Assembly: GCA_964573115.1 (NCBI GenBank)
Contig: CAZNIP010000002.1
Coordinates: 1-64,000 of the forward strand
Length of the DNA: 64,000 bases
Reading direction: 5' to 3'
From: CAYOID01 sp964573115
GTDB taxonomy: Bacteria; Desulfobacterota; Desulfovibrionia; Desulfovibrionales; Desulfothermaceae
Below the pieces are notes generated by a model that was not told where the DNA came from, ran no database searches, and saw nothing but the letters and a program-made list of their open reading frames with translations. The position numbers were made by a program, and so were the translations under genes. Below are positions 16,955-25,529 of this stretch, in pieces. The first letter of the stretch is position 1; each line of letters begins with the position of its first letter.

Positions 16955-17326
16955 ATGACAGAGACAGTGACACGACACGAAAAAAAGGAACTGCCCAAGG
17001 TCAGGCCTGCTGCCGATATCCTTCAGAAGAACGACGCTTTCTTCATTCTTGTGGATATGCCCGGGGTCAGGCGCGATGACCTGGAGATCGCCGTGGACAA
17101 GAACGTGCTGACGGTTGAAGGGGTCACGAGCTACCCGCAGGTCGAGAACGAGAAGTACCTTGAAAATGAGTTCGGCAACGTTCACTACATCCGGAAGTTC
17201 ACCTTATCTGACGCCGTGGAAAAAAACAGCATCAAGGCCCATTTGAGCAATGGTCAGCTCAGGCTCGACCTGCCCAAGGCCAAAGAGCTGCAGCCCAGAA
17301 AAATCGAAATCAAGACCAGCGAATAA
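16955..17326 (+). CDS. Hsp20/alpha-crystallin small heat-shock protein (second of pair)
   Basis: This is the second small heat-shock chaperone, 123 residues from the ATG at 16955, which follows GGAGGG. An ATG at 16925 lies within the end of the first gene and is less likely. The alpha-crystallin domain spans about residues 24-118: FFILVDMPGVRRDDLEIAVD, then LTVEGVTSYP, and LSNGQLRLDLPKAKE at the C-terminus. It is clearly diverged from the first copy and has the GC-rich codon use of the chromosome. The pair may form hetero-oligomers, as in other bacteria with IbpAB-like pairs; that is inference. Confidence 0.95.
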   Translation: MTETVTRHEKKELPKVRPAADILQKNDAFFILVDMPGVRRDDLEIAVDKNVLTVEGVTSYPQVENEKYLENEFGNVHYIRKFTLSDAVEKNSIKAHLSNGQLRLDLPKAKELQPRKIEIKTSE

Positions 17327-17350
17327 CGCTCCAGCCATCTCCTGTCATCA

Positions 17351-17377
17351 GAGGCCGGGCTCTGCCCGGCCTCTTTT
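17351..17377 (+). terminator. Rho-independent terminator after the hsp20 pair
   Basis: A perfect 10-bp stem GAGGCCGGGC / GCCCGGCCTC with a 3-nt TCT loop is followed by TTTT. It lies 25 nt after the second hsp20 stop and just before the TatD gene. Confidence 0.9.
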
Positions 17378-17395
17378 ATGGATGGACCGGCAGCG

Positions 17396-18229
17396 ATGGA
17401 GAGACCCGTGACCAGATCAGCCCGCCCCAGCCCCCAGTCCTTTGCCCTGCCTCTGGTGGGCGTGGACTCTCACGCGCATCTCGATCTGGATGGGCTGCGC
17501 GGGCAATGTTCCGAGGCCGTCCACAGGGCTGAGGCAGCAGGGGTGGCCTGGATCGGGAACGTGTTCCTCAACCCGGGAGCCTATTTCAGCAACAGGGACC
17601 TCTTCTCCGCCTTGGAGCAGGTCTTCTTCGTGCTCGGGGTTCACCCCCATGAATCCGACCGCGTGGATGCAGCGACCTTGAGCTCCCTTTCAAGGGCTTT
17701 GCAGGGTGACCCGCGGATCAGGGGCCTGGGGGAGATCGGTCTCGACTTTTTCCGGGACTGGTGCCCCAGGGAGGACCAGGTCCGGGCTTTTCGAGCGCAG
17801 CTGGCCCTGGCCAGAGAGCTGGACATGCCGGTGGTCATCCACTCCAGGGACGCAGAGCGGCAAACCCTGGACATCCTGAGCGATATGGGGTTTGCCGACC
17901 GGCCCCTGCTCTGGCACTGCTTTGGCGGGGACAGGGCCCTGGCCGCCGAAATCCTCGATGCAGGATGGACGATTTCCATTCCCGGAACCGTGACCTTCAG
18001 GAAGAGCACCCGGCTCCAGGACGCGGTGTCGGCCATCCCTGTGGAGCGGATGGTCCTGGAGACGGACTGCCCTTTCCTGGCCCCGGAACCCTACCGGGGC
18101 AAGCAGAACGAACCGGCCCTGACCGTGTTCACGGCCCAAAAAATTGCTGAGCTCAAGGACATGGACCTGGAAACGGTCTGGACCCGGACAGGGCTCAACG
18201 CCCGGCAGTTTTTCGGGCTGAGGGCATGA
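17396..18229 (+). CDS. TatD-family metal-dependent hydrolase/DNase
   Basis: TatD proteins are TIM-barrel metal-dependent nucleases with 3'-5' exonuclease activity on DNA, and are sometimes implicated in tRNA or DNA-repair quality control. Motifs seen are GVDSHAHLDLDGL (HxH metal site), FVLGVHPHESD, GLGEIGLDFFRDWCPREDQ, PVVIHSRDAERQTL, LWHCFGGD and VLETDCPFLAPEPYRG. The ATG at 17396 gives 277 residues. An upstream ATG at 17378 would start in the base right after the terminator T tract. No strong Shine-Dalgarno sequence marks either. It stands between the hsp20 terminator and a convergent gene. Confidence 0.9.
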   Translation: MERPVTRSARPSPQSFALPLVGVDSHAHLDLDGLRGQCSEAVHRAEAAGVAWIGNVFLNPGAYFSNRDLFSALEQVFFVLGVHPHESDRVDAATLSSLSRALQGDPRIRGLGEIGLDFFRDWCPREDQVRAFRAQLALARELDMPVVIHSRDAERQTLDILSDMGFADRPLLWHCFGGDRALAAEILDAGWTISIPGTVTFRKSTRLQDAVSAIPVERMVLETDCPFLAPEPYRGKQNEPALTVFTAQKIAELKDMDLETVWTRTGLNARQFFGLRA

Positions 18230-18293
18230 TCCGGCCGGAGGAAACCCTGGTTTCAGCGGCAGGGATCCTTTGAAGGTCGTCCGCACCATGCGG

Positions 18294-19907
18294 CTATGAG
18301 TTCACCAGGGCCCGGATTTCTTCCTGCACGAACTGCAGCCGCTCCACATCGTCTTCCTCAAGCTCTCCCATGGCTTCCTTGGCCTTGATCCGCTTCTTGA
18401 GGGCCTTGAGCTCGTTGTCCAGATCAACGAGCGCGTTCTGGGCCTGGGTGGCGAAGTCCGGCTCGCTCCAGGCCAGATCCGGGACCTCTTCAACCACCTC
18501 TCTGGGCTTGAGGATGATCCGCTCCTTCCATCTCGGGATGTGGACGTTCAGGCCGTGGCTGGACCGCAAAACGTCAGCCAGGGCCCTGCTTGACTCCTCC
18601 TCCCCATGGATGAGGAAAACCCGGGGGTTGGAGCTGAAGTTGCCCACCCACTGGATCAGGTCCTGCTGATCGGCATGGGCGGAAAACCCGCCAATGGTAT
18701 AAATCCTGGCGTTGACCGTGATCATCTCTCCCAGGACCTTGACCTGCCTGGCCCCGTCGACCAGCTTCCGGCCGGTGGTGCCGGCGGCCTGAAAGCCGAC
18801 GATGACCACGCTGGCGCCCTTGCACCACAGGTTGTGCTTGAGGTGGTGCCTGATGCGGCCGGCGGTGCACATGCCGTTGGCAGCGATGACAATGGCCGGG
18901 CCGTCCTGCTCGTTGATGGCCATGGATTCCCTGGTGGACTGGGTGAACTTGAGGTTGTCCATGCCAAAGGGATCGAAGCCGCTGTTGACGATGGCCATGG
19001 CTTCCTGGTCGTAGGCCTGCTTGTTCTTGCGGAAGATCTCTGTGGCCTTGATGGCCAGGGGGCTGTCCAGGTAAATGGGGATGTCCGGCAGGCTGCCTTC
19101 CCGCTGCAGCTCTCCCAGGACATAGAGGATCTCCTGGGTCCGCTCCACGGCAAAGGCCGGGATGAGGATCTTCTGCCCCCTGGAGGTGCTGTGCTGGATG
19201 GCCTCCAGGAGCTCATCCCTGCTGTCCTCAAAGTTGCGATGGTTCCGGTTGCCGTAGGTGGACTCCATGAACAGGAAATCGGCGTCGAAGATCTCCTGGG
19301 GGTCTTTGACAATGAGCTGGTCCTTGCGCCCCAGGTCCCCGGAAAACACGACTTTGAGCTGCTCCTGACCCTCATGGAGCCAGAGCTCGAGGATGGAGGA
19401 TCCGAGGATATGCCCTGCATTGCGGAGTCTGGCCTTGATTCCGGGCTCGATGTCCACAAAGGTGTCCCGTTCGACCGGGGAGAAGAACTTCAGGCTGGCC
19501 TCGGCGTCTGCAGTGGTGTAGAGCGGCTCCACCGCCTCCAGGTCCTGGCGCCGCCTCTTTCTGGACTGCCATTCAGCCTCCGTTTCCTGAATGTGAGCGG
19601 AATCCAGGAGCATGATCCCGCAGAGTTCTGCCGTGGGGGGAGAGGTCAGGATCCGGCCCTTGAAGCCGTCCTTGACCAGCTTGGGGATCCGCCCGGAGTG
19701 GTCGATGTGGGCGTGGGTCAAGAAGAGGATTTCGATTTCGGAGGGGTTGAAGTCCCATTCGGACCAGTTCCGTTTTTCCAGCTGCTTTTTGCCCTGATAG
19801 AGCCCGCAGTCCACAAGGAGCTTTTTCCCTCCCGGTGTTTCGATCAGGAAGTTTGAGCCGGTCACGGTCCTGGTCGCCCCCAGGCAGGTCACTCTGATCA
19901 TGGTCAA
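18294..19907 (-). CDS. Beta-CASP metallo-beta-lactamase-fold ribonuclease (CPSF/YSH1-like)
   Basis: This is a zinc-dependent RNA-processing exonuclease or endonuclease of the beta-CASP family. The 537-residue protein starts with VTCLGATRTVTGSNFLIE and has the metal motif THAHIDHSGRIPKL (about residues 65-78). It also has GSSILELW, VVFSGDLGRKDQ, ESTYGNRNH, PIYLDSPLAIKATEIF, GFQAAGTTGRKLVDG and the C-terminal GGFSAHADQQDLIQW. About 70 residues at the C-terminus form a charged helical extension. ATG 19907 is used; the next ATG two codons in is equally possible. An inverted repeat (GCGCAGCC/GGCTGCGC, 19920-19937) lies just upstream. Confidence 0.9.
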   Translation of the reverse strand: MTMIRVTCLGATRTVTGSNFLIETPGGKKLLVDCGLYQGKKQLEKRNWSEWDFNPSEIEILFLTHAHIDHSGRIPKLVKDGFKGRILTSPPTAELCGIMLLDSAHIQETEAEWQSRKRRRQDLEAVEPLYTTADAEASLKFFSPVERDTFVDIEPGIKARLRNAGHILGSSILELWLHEGQEQLKVVFSGDLGRKDQLIVKDPQEIFDADFLFMESTYGNRNHRNFEDSRDELLEAIQHSTSRGQKILIPAFAVERTQEILYVLGELQREGSLPDIPIYLDSPLAIKATEIFRKNKQAYDQEAMAIVNSGFDPFGMDNLKFTQSTRESMAINEQDGPAIVIAANGMCTAGRIRHHLKHNLWCKGASVVIVGFQAAGTTGRKLVDGARQVKVLGEMITVNARIYTIGGFSAHADQQDLIQWVGNFSSNPRVFLIHGEEESSRALADVLRSSHGLNVHIPRWKERIILKPREVVEEVPDLAWSEPDFATQAQNALVDLDNELKALKKRIKAKEAMGELEEDDVERLQFVQEEIRALVNS

Positions 19908-20047
19908 TCTCCCATATCAGCGCAGCCCTGGCTGCGCGAAAAGCATTGGTGTGAGCTGAAAAAGGGAACGCCCTGTCCTGCATGGCGCGTCGAGGTGATG
20001 CAGCCAGCCCGATCGGGGAGGACACGTCCTGAGCTCTCCCCTCCTCC

Positions 20048-20338
20048 TTAAGGGAGTCGTCCCAGAGAAGCAGGGGGGCTCCTCCATCCTGGCGTGCTCA
20101 CCAGGCTGATGGCCATCTCAGACGAGAGGCCCTCAATCAGGTCGAGGACCTCCTGGCGCTGCCCGCTGTGAAAGGCAAGCTGCAGGACGGCCTCGTATTT
20201 GTCCATCACGGTCATGGTGGCCAGGTTGTCGTAGCCTTCCAGAATGAATTTGAAAAACACGATTTCGTGTCTGGGTATTCGGATGTACAGGTGGTCTGAC
20301 CAGACATCCTGGACTGGAGGAGCTGCTCCTGGCCTCAC
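20048..20338 (-). CDS. DUF4911-like small protein
   Basis: The function of this 96-residue protein is unknown. The stretch IYIRIPRHEIVFFKFILEGYDNLATMTVMD resembles the DUF4911 domain that I associate with Desulfovibrio-type genomes. LQLAFHSGQRQEVLDLIEGL follows. The start codon overlaps the stop of the Xaa-Pro peptidase gene by 4 nt, so it is translationally coupled to that gene. The last 15 or so residues are Ser/Pro-rich and probably disordered. The domain name is from memory of the family pattern and is not checked by search. Confidence 0.7.
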   Translation of the reverse strand: MRPGAAPPVQDVWSDHLYIRIPRHEIVFFKFILEGYDNLATMTVMDKYEAVLQLAFHSGQRQEVLDLIEGLSSEMAISLVSTPGWRSPPASLGRLP

Positions 20339-21426
20339 AAGACCCTGGCTCCGTCTTCAGTGACCACCACCATGTGTTCCCAGCGGACCCCGCCCCATTC
20401 CGGATAGTAGAGCCCGGGCTCAATGGTGATGACCATGCCTGGCTGGAGAGGAAGCTCTCCGGCAGGACCCAGACTGGGAGCTTCGTGGGTTTCCAGGCCG
20501 ATGCCGTGCCCCAGGGCGTGGGTGAAGTGTTCGGCCACCTCGTGTCGGGCAAAGAACTCCTTGACCAGGGCGTAGAGGTCTTTGGCCTGCATGCCCGGTC
20601 GCAGCCTGTGTATGGCCAGCTGCTGGGCCTGCTGAACCAGGTCCAGCGTGCGTTTGAAGGCATCACTCGGCCTGTTCCCGGTCCAGAACGTCCTGGTCTG
20701 GTCAGAGCAGTAGTTGTCCTTGCGCCCCCCGATATCGATGAGCAGGGGGCCGTTGCCCGGAATGACCGTCGGGCCGGGAATGGAATGGGGCAGGGCCGCA
20801 TTGGGCCCCGCGGCCACAATGGAGCTGAAGGCCAGGTCTGAGGCGCCGTTCTCCCGAAAGGCCCGTTCGATGGTCCAGGCCAGCTCAGCCTCGGACTGGC
20901 CGGCAAGGGTCCTGGCCTGGAGCTGGGCGAACACGGCATGGTTGAGCTTGCATGATGAGGCCAGAAGCTCGATCTCCTCCGGGTCCTTGGTCCTGCGCAG
21001 CTCTTCCACCAGGCCGGCTGAGGGGACCATGTGCACCGACTCGCTCATGGTCGCGAAGAGCTCGTGGCAGACGATCCTGGATTCGAAGCCCAGGCTGGAC
21101 AGAGGCTGACCGGCCATGAACCCGGTCAGGTCCTTGATCCTGTTGTTGGTGTAGACGAAGAGGCTGTCCTCAGGCCAGATCCGCTTCCCGGCCTCAAGGT
21201 AGCGCGGGTCGGTGCACAGCCAGTCCTCTCCTTTGGCTGTGATCAGCAGGCAGCCTGCGCTCTCGTTGCACTGGGGGTCGTGGAGCTCGAAACCGCTGAG
21301 GTAGAAGCGGTTGGCCGGGTGCATGACCAGATAGCCATCCAGGTCGTGCTCGACGAGCTTCTGGCGCAACCGGCCCCGGCGCCGGGCAAAGAGTTCCAGG
21401 GCCGGATTTTCAGAGGCGAGGGACAT
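20335..21426 (-). CDS. Xaa-Pro aminopeptidase/M24 family metallopeptidase
   Basis: This cytoplasmic pita-bread-fold dimetal peptidase removes N-terminal residues preceding proline. The 363-residue protein has an N-terminal creatinase-like domain (residues about 10-135, with DGYLVMHPANRFYLSGF) and the catalytic domain. Metal ligands are visible: LLIDIGGRKDNYCSDQTRTFW (two Asp), HALGHGIGLETHEAP (His), VITIEPGLYYPEWGG (Glu) and a final Glu in WEHMVVVTEDGARVL. The gene overlaps the downstream DUF4911 gene by 4 nt. A REP-like palindrome fragment (about 21446-21472) lies in the 160-nt gap upstream. Confidence 0.92.
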   Translation of the reverse strand: MSLASENPALELFARRRGRLRQKLVEHDLDGYLVMHPANRFYLSGFELHDPQCNESAGCLLITAKGEDWLCTDPRYLEAGKRIWPEDSLFVYTNNRIKDLTGFMAGQPLSSLGFESRIVCHELFATMSESVHMVPSAGLVEELRRTKDPEEIELLASSCKLNHAVFAQLQARTLAGQSEAELAWTIERAFRENGASDLAFSSIVAAGPNAALPHSIPGPTVIPGNGPLLIDIGGRKDNYCSDQTRTFWTGNRPSDAFKRTLDLVQQAQQLAIHRLRPGMQAKDLYALVKEFFARHEVAEHFTHALGHGIGLETHEAPSLGPAGELPLQPGMVITIEPGLYYPEWGGVRWEHMVVVTEDGARVL

Positions 21427-21586
21427 GGCTGATGACTCCTTTGACGGCGCAGCCGCCAGTCCAGCCGCTGGCCGGGCTGACTGCAGGCCTGGGTTTGATG
21501 GTCCAGGGCAGAGGTCGTGCTCAAGCTCTCCGCCTGTGGCCGCGTGAGGAGGACCTTCGACGGAGAAAGGGGCCTCACCGTTTTGA

Positions 21587-22354
21587 TCAGAGCAGATAGG
21601 AGTTGGCCATTTTGAACATGTCCTCGTAGTCCATATTGTGCTTCAGTGCCAAACACAGCTCCAGGGCCATGTCCATCTTTCTCCTGGTCTCGTAGAGGAT
21701 TTCGTCTTTCTGCAGATTCAGGCGGTGCTTGACAAAGTCCTGGGCGAACCCGTCCAGAATCAGGCTCAGCCCTTCAGTGAAATATGCTGAACGGACATGG
21801 GCCACATAGGGCGCACAAGCCTCTCTGCCCTTTCTCCGGGAGAGCATGCAGTAGAAGATGAGGTGAGTGATGAGCTGCTCCAGAGACATGCGGTGATCGA
21901 CGTCCACGACAGAACCTGTGCCGGACGGGGTGTCCAGAATGTCCTGGGCGGCCTGGAAGATGTGCCGCTCGACCACAGGGGTGATCGAAAACTTGGAGAT
22001 GATCCTGATCAGGACCTGCTGGGGGTTTTCATTGGCCGCAACGCCCAGGAGCCCGATGCTGATGAGGACCAGCTTGCGCTGCAGGTCCTTGATGATGGTC
22101 TCCTTCTTGACCTCGGAGAATTTGCGGAGCTGGGCGTCGTCGAGGCTGGACAAGAGAAGATTCAGGAGGTGCTTGATATAGGGTTCAGAGGTGTAGTCAG
22201 CCTCTTCCTGGAGCACCTTGACCGCTTTCTTGGTTTTGAGCACCTTGCGCAGCGAGAGCCAGTAGGCGGCCACGCCCTCGATGGGGATCTCCAGGAGGTC
22301 GAAATCCTTGATGTTCGGCGGTGTCTTGGCGGAGAGCCTGCTGGCCTGGGTCAT
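21587..22354 (-). CDS. Unrecognised conserved-looking protein
   Basis: I do not recognise this gene. The 255-residue product (from ATG 22354) is rich in Leu, Ile and Lys, is mainly helical, and has no signal peptide, membrane segment or nucleotide-binding motif. Segments that look structured are NIKDFDLLEIPIEGVAAYWLS near the N-terminus and MSLEQLITHLIFYCML in the middle. The codon pattern is coding-like. A longer start at 22408 would begin inside a dispersed repeat, so the shorter one is preferred; no clear Shine-Dalgarno sequence supports either. It lies 160 nt upstream of the Xaa-Pro peptidase on the same strand. Confidence 0.65.
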   Translation of the reverse strand: MTQASRLSAKTPPNIKDFDLLEIPIEGVAAYWLSLRKVLKTKKAVKVLQEEADYTSEPYIKHLLNLLLSSLDDAQLRKFSEVKKETIIKDLQRKLVLISIGLLGVAANENPQQVLIRIISKFSITPVVERHIFQAAQDILDTPSGTGSVVDVDHRMSLEQLITHLIFYCMLSRRKGREACAPYVAHVRSAYFTEGLSLILDGFAQDFVKHRLNLQKDEILYETRRKMDMALELCLALKHNMDYEDMFKMANSYLL

Positions 22355-22388
22355 GGGTCGCTCTGAGGGGGTCAGCCTTGTTGTGTGG

Positions 22389-22640
22389 GATGTCCGCAAA
22401 AGGCGCATGAACGCACTTCGCGGAAGGTCGTTTCGCTGAAGAACACGGTTTTCAGCGCTGCCGCTGGCTGCGCTGAAGGTCGAAGGTTGAGGGTTGAAGG
22501 TGGATGGGAGACAAGAAAATTCGACCCTTCACCTGAGGACATCCAATCCGGCCGGTTTGATCGGTGAAGAAACGTCTGCATGGTGACTTCATGTTCCTGA
22601 ATCCGACACCTGAACACCTGTGATGAAGTTTCAGACGAGC
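22389..22640 (-). repeat. Composite dispersed intergenic repeat, copy 2 (full, inverted)
   Basis: Read on the minus strand this matches copy 1 in order: the GAAACTTCATCACAGGTG edge, the GCAGACGTTTCTTCACC block, the CAACCCTCAACCTTCGACC tract and the CAGCGCAGCCAGCGGCAGCG palindrome. It then extends into a further module containing AACGACCTTCCGCGAAG that also occurs at 63797-63870. It occupies the first half of the 561-nt gap 22355-22915. In the remaining 22641-22847 I see only GC-rich sequence with short palindromes. Confidence 0.8.
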
Positions 22641-22847
22641 TGCAGAGGCAGGGGCATGATAGTGCAACTCCGGCTGCCTGGTCAACGAGACGCAAAGCCA
22701 GCCTGGCTCGGACGGGGGCGGGCCCCACGGGCCGCAGGCCCGGTGGCATCGAAGCAGGAGGCCGTGATTCCATGACGCATGGCCAGGCCTGAAAAGCTCG
22801 TGGGGCCTAAAGGGCTGATCTGGGGGCTGGACTTTTCTGGGCGACGG

Positions 22848-22879
22848 TTGACATTAACATTGGAATGCGCATGTATACT
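22848..22879 (+). promoter_or_regulatory. Possible promoter of the macrodomain gene
   Basis: TTGACA (22848-22853) and TATACT (22874-22879) lie in an unusually AT-rich patch just before the macrodomain gene. Both hexamers are near consensus, but the spacer is 20 nt, longer than the preferred 16-18. The real -10 may be shifted to ATGTAT at 17-nt spacing. Confidence 0.4.
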
Positions 22880-22915
22880 GATTGTTTGTTCATGCAAGGC
22901 GTCAGGGGGCAAAGT

Positions 22916-23482
22916 ATGGCTCATGCTGTGATCCGGCTCGGGAGCAGGCTGTGCGAGATTCGCCAGGGGGACATCACCTCGGTTGAGGTCGATGTGGTCG
23001 TCAATGCGGCCAATTCGGGACTGAGAGGAGGAGGAGGCGTGGATGGGGCCATCCACGCCGCGGCAGGCCCCGAGCTCTTGTCCGCCTGCAGGCAGATCGT
23101 GCAGGAGCAGGGCCAGCTCCCTCCGGGCCAGGCCGTGATCACCCCGGGATTCAAGCTTCCGGCCAAACAGGTCATCCACACCGTGGGGCCCATCTGGCGG
23201 GGGGGCCGGGAGAACGAGGAGCAGACCCTGGCCGCGGCCTACAGGAACTCCCTTCGGCTGGCGGACGAAAACAGGGCCGCAAGCGTGGCCTTTCCGGCCA
23301 TCAGCTGCGGGGTCTACGGCTATCCTGTGGATCAGGCCGCCAGGGTCGCCCTGCGGACAGTGGCCGAGACCCTTGGGGAGACAGCGATCGAGAAGGTGCT
23401 CTTTGTCATCTTCTCCGCCAGGGATTCCGATCGCTGGATCAGGGCAGCAGATGAGGTCCTGAAAGGCGGGTCGGAGCAGTGA
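22916..23482 (+). CDS. Macrodomain protein (O-acetyl-ADP-ribose deacetylase-like)
   Basis: Macrodomains bind ADP-ribose; this MacroD/YmdB-like group removes O-acetyl or ADP-ribosyl groups. Key motifs are QGDITSVEVDVVVNAANSGL, GGGGVDGAIHAAAGPEL (the catalytic loop, with Asn and Asp), GQAVITPGFKLPAKQVIHTVGP and FPAISCGVYGYPVDQAARVAL (the diphosphate-binding loop). The ATG at 22916 follows AGGGGG and gives 188 residues. Two upstream ATGs (22865 and 22892) fall in the predicted promoter or leader. hslV follows 49 nt downstream; co-transcription is possible but no functional link is shown. Confidence 0.92.
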   Translation: MAHAVIRLGSRLCEIRQGDITSVEVDVVVNAANSGLRGGGGVDGAIHAAAGPELLSACRQIVQEQGQLPPGQAVITPGFKLPAKQVIHTVGPIWRGGRENEEQTLAAAYRNSLRLADENRAASVAFPAISCGVYGYPVDQAARVALRTVAETLGETAIEKVLFVIFSARDSDRWIRAADEVLKGGSEQ

Positions 23483-23531
23483 CCCCGACCGGGGGCAGAT
23501 CGGGACACCCAACCACAACAGGGGGCGAGAC

Positions 23532-24092
23532 GTGCAGAACATCAAGGGCACAACCATTCTGGCGGTCAAGGACCCATCGGGAGTGGCCATGGCTGGAGAC
23601 GGCCAGGTGACCATGGGGCAGGCCGTGACCCTGAAGCACAAGGCCAGAAAAGTCAGACGCATGTACAAGGATCAGGTCCTGGCAGGCTTTGCCGGGGCCA
23701 CAGCAGATGCCTTCACCCTGTTCGAGCGGTTTGAAGCCAAGCTCGAACAGTTCGGGGGCAACCTGCTGCGCTCAAGCGTCGAACTGGCCAAGGACTGGCG
23801 GACGGACAAGTACCTGCGTCGCCTGGAGGCCATGCTGCTGGTGGCTGATGCGCAGACCCTCCTCGTGCTCAGCGGGACCGGAGATGTGATCGAGCCAGAC
23901 GACGGGGTGGTGGGCATCGGCTCTGGAGGCCCCTTTGCCCAGGCCGCAGCCAAGGCCATGATCCGCTGCTCCAGCCTTTCGGCGCCTGAAATCGCCAGGC
24001 AGGCCATGGCCATCGCCGCGGAAATGTGCGTGTACACCAATGAGAACATCACCCTGGAAACACTGGTCCCTGACCATGGGGAAGAGGCATGA
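23532..24092 (+). CDS. hslV: ATP-dependent protease peptidase subunit HslV
   Basis: HslV (ClpQ) is the threonine-protease ring that degrades unfolded proteins with the HslU ATPase. The 186-residue protein begins at a GTG. The mature N-terminal threonine is expected at T7 after a six-residue propeptide (MQNIKG then TTILAVKDPSG). GDGQVTMGQAVTLKHKARKVR is the family signature, and IGSGGPFAQAAAKAM lies near the C-terminus. The stop overlaps an in-frame ATG of hslU, and the stronger hslU start is 27 nt further on. The pair is co-transcribed. Confidence 0.96.
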   Translation: MQNIKGTTILAVKDPSGVAMAGDGQVTMGQAVTLKHKARKVRRMYKDQVLAGFAGATADAFTLFERFEAKLEQFGGNLLRSSVELAKDWRTDKYLRRLEAMLLVADAQTLLVLSGTGDVIEPDDGVVGIGSGGPFAQAAAKAMIRCSSLSAPEIARQAMAIAAEMCVYTNENITLETLVPDHGEEA

Positions 24093-24118
24093 CTGAGCCG
24101 ATCACCGGAGGAGAGGCA

Positions 24119-25498
<1,380 letters not shown>

Positions 25499-25529
25499 AT
25501 GCCGGGCCTGCGAAGGCGTCAGGCGCGAG

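Noticed and set aside
22372..22773. Reading frames in the repeats with peptides such as LQPSTFDLQRSQRQR
   Set aside because: Similar peptides appear wherever the repeat lies (13645, 22452 and partly 27251). They come from the repeat sequence, not from selection on protein.
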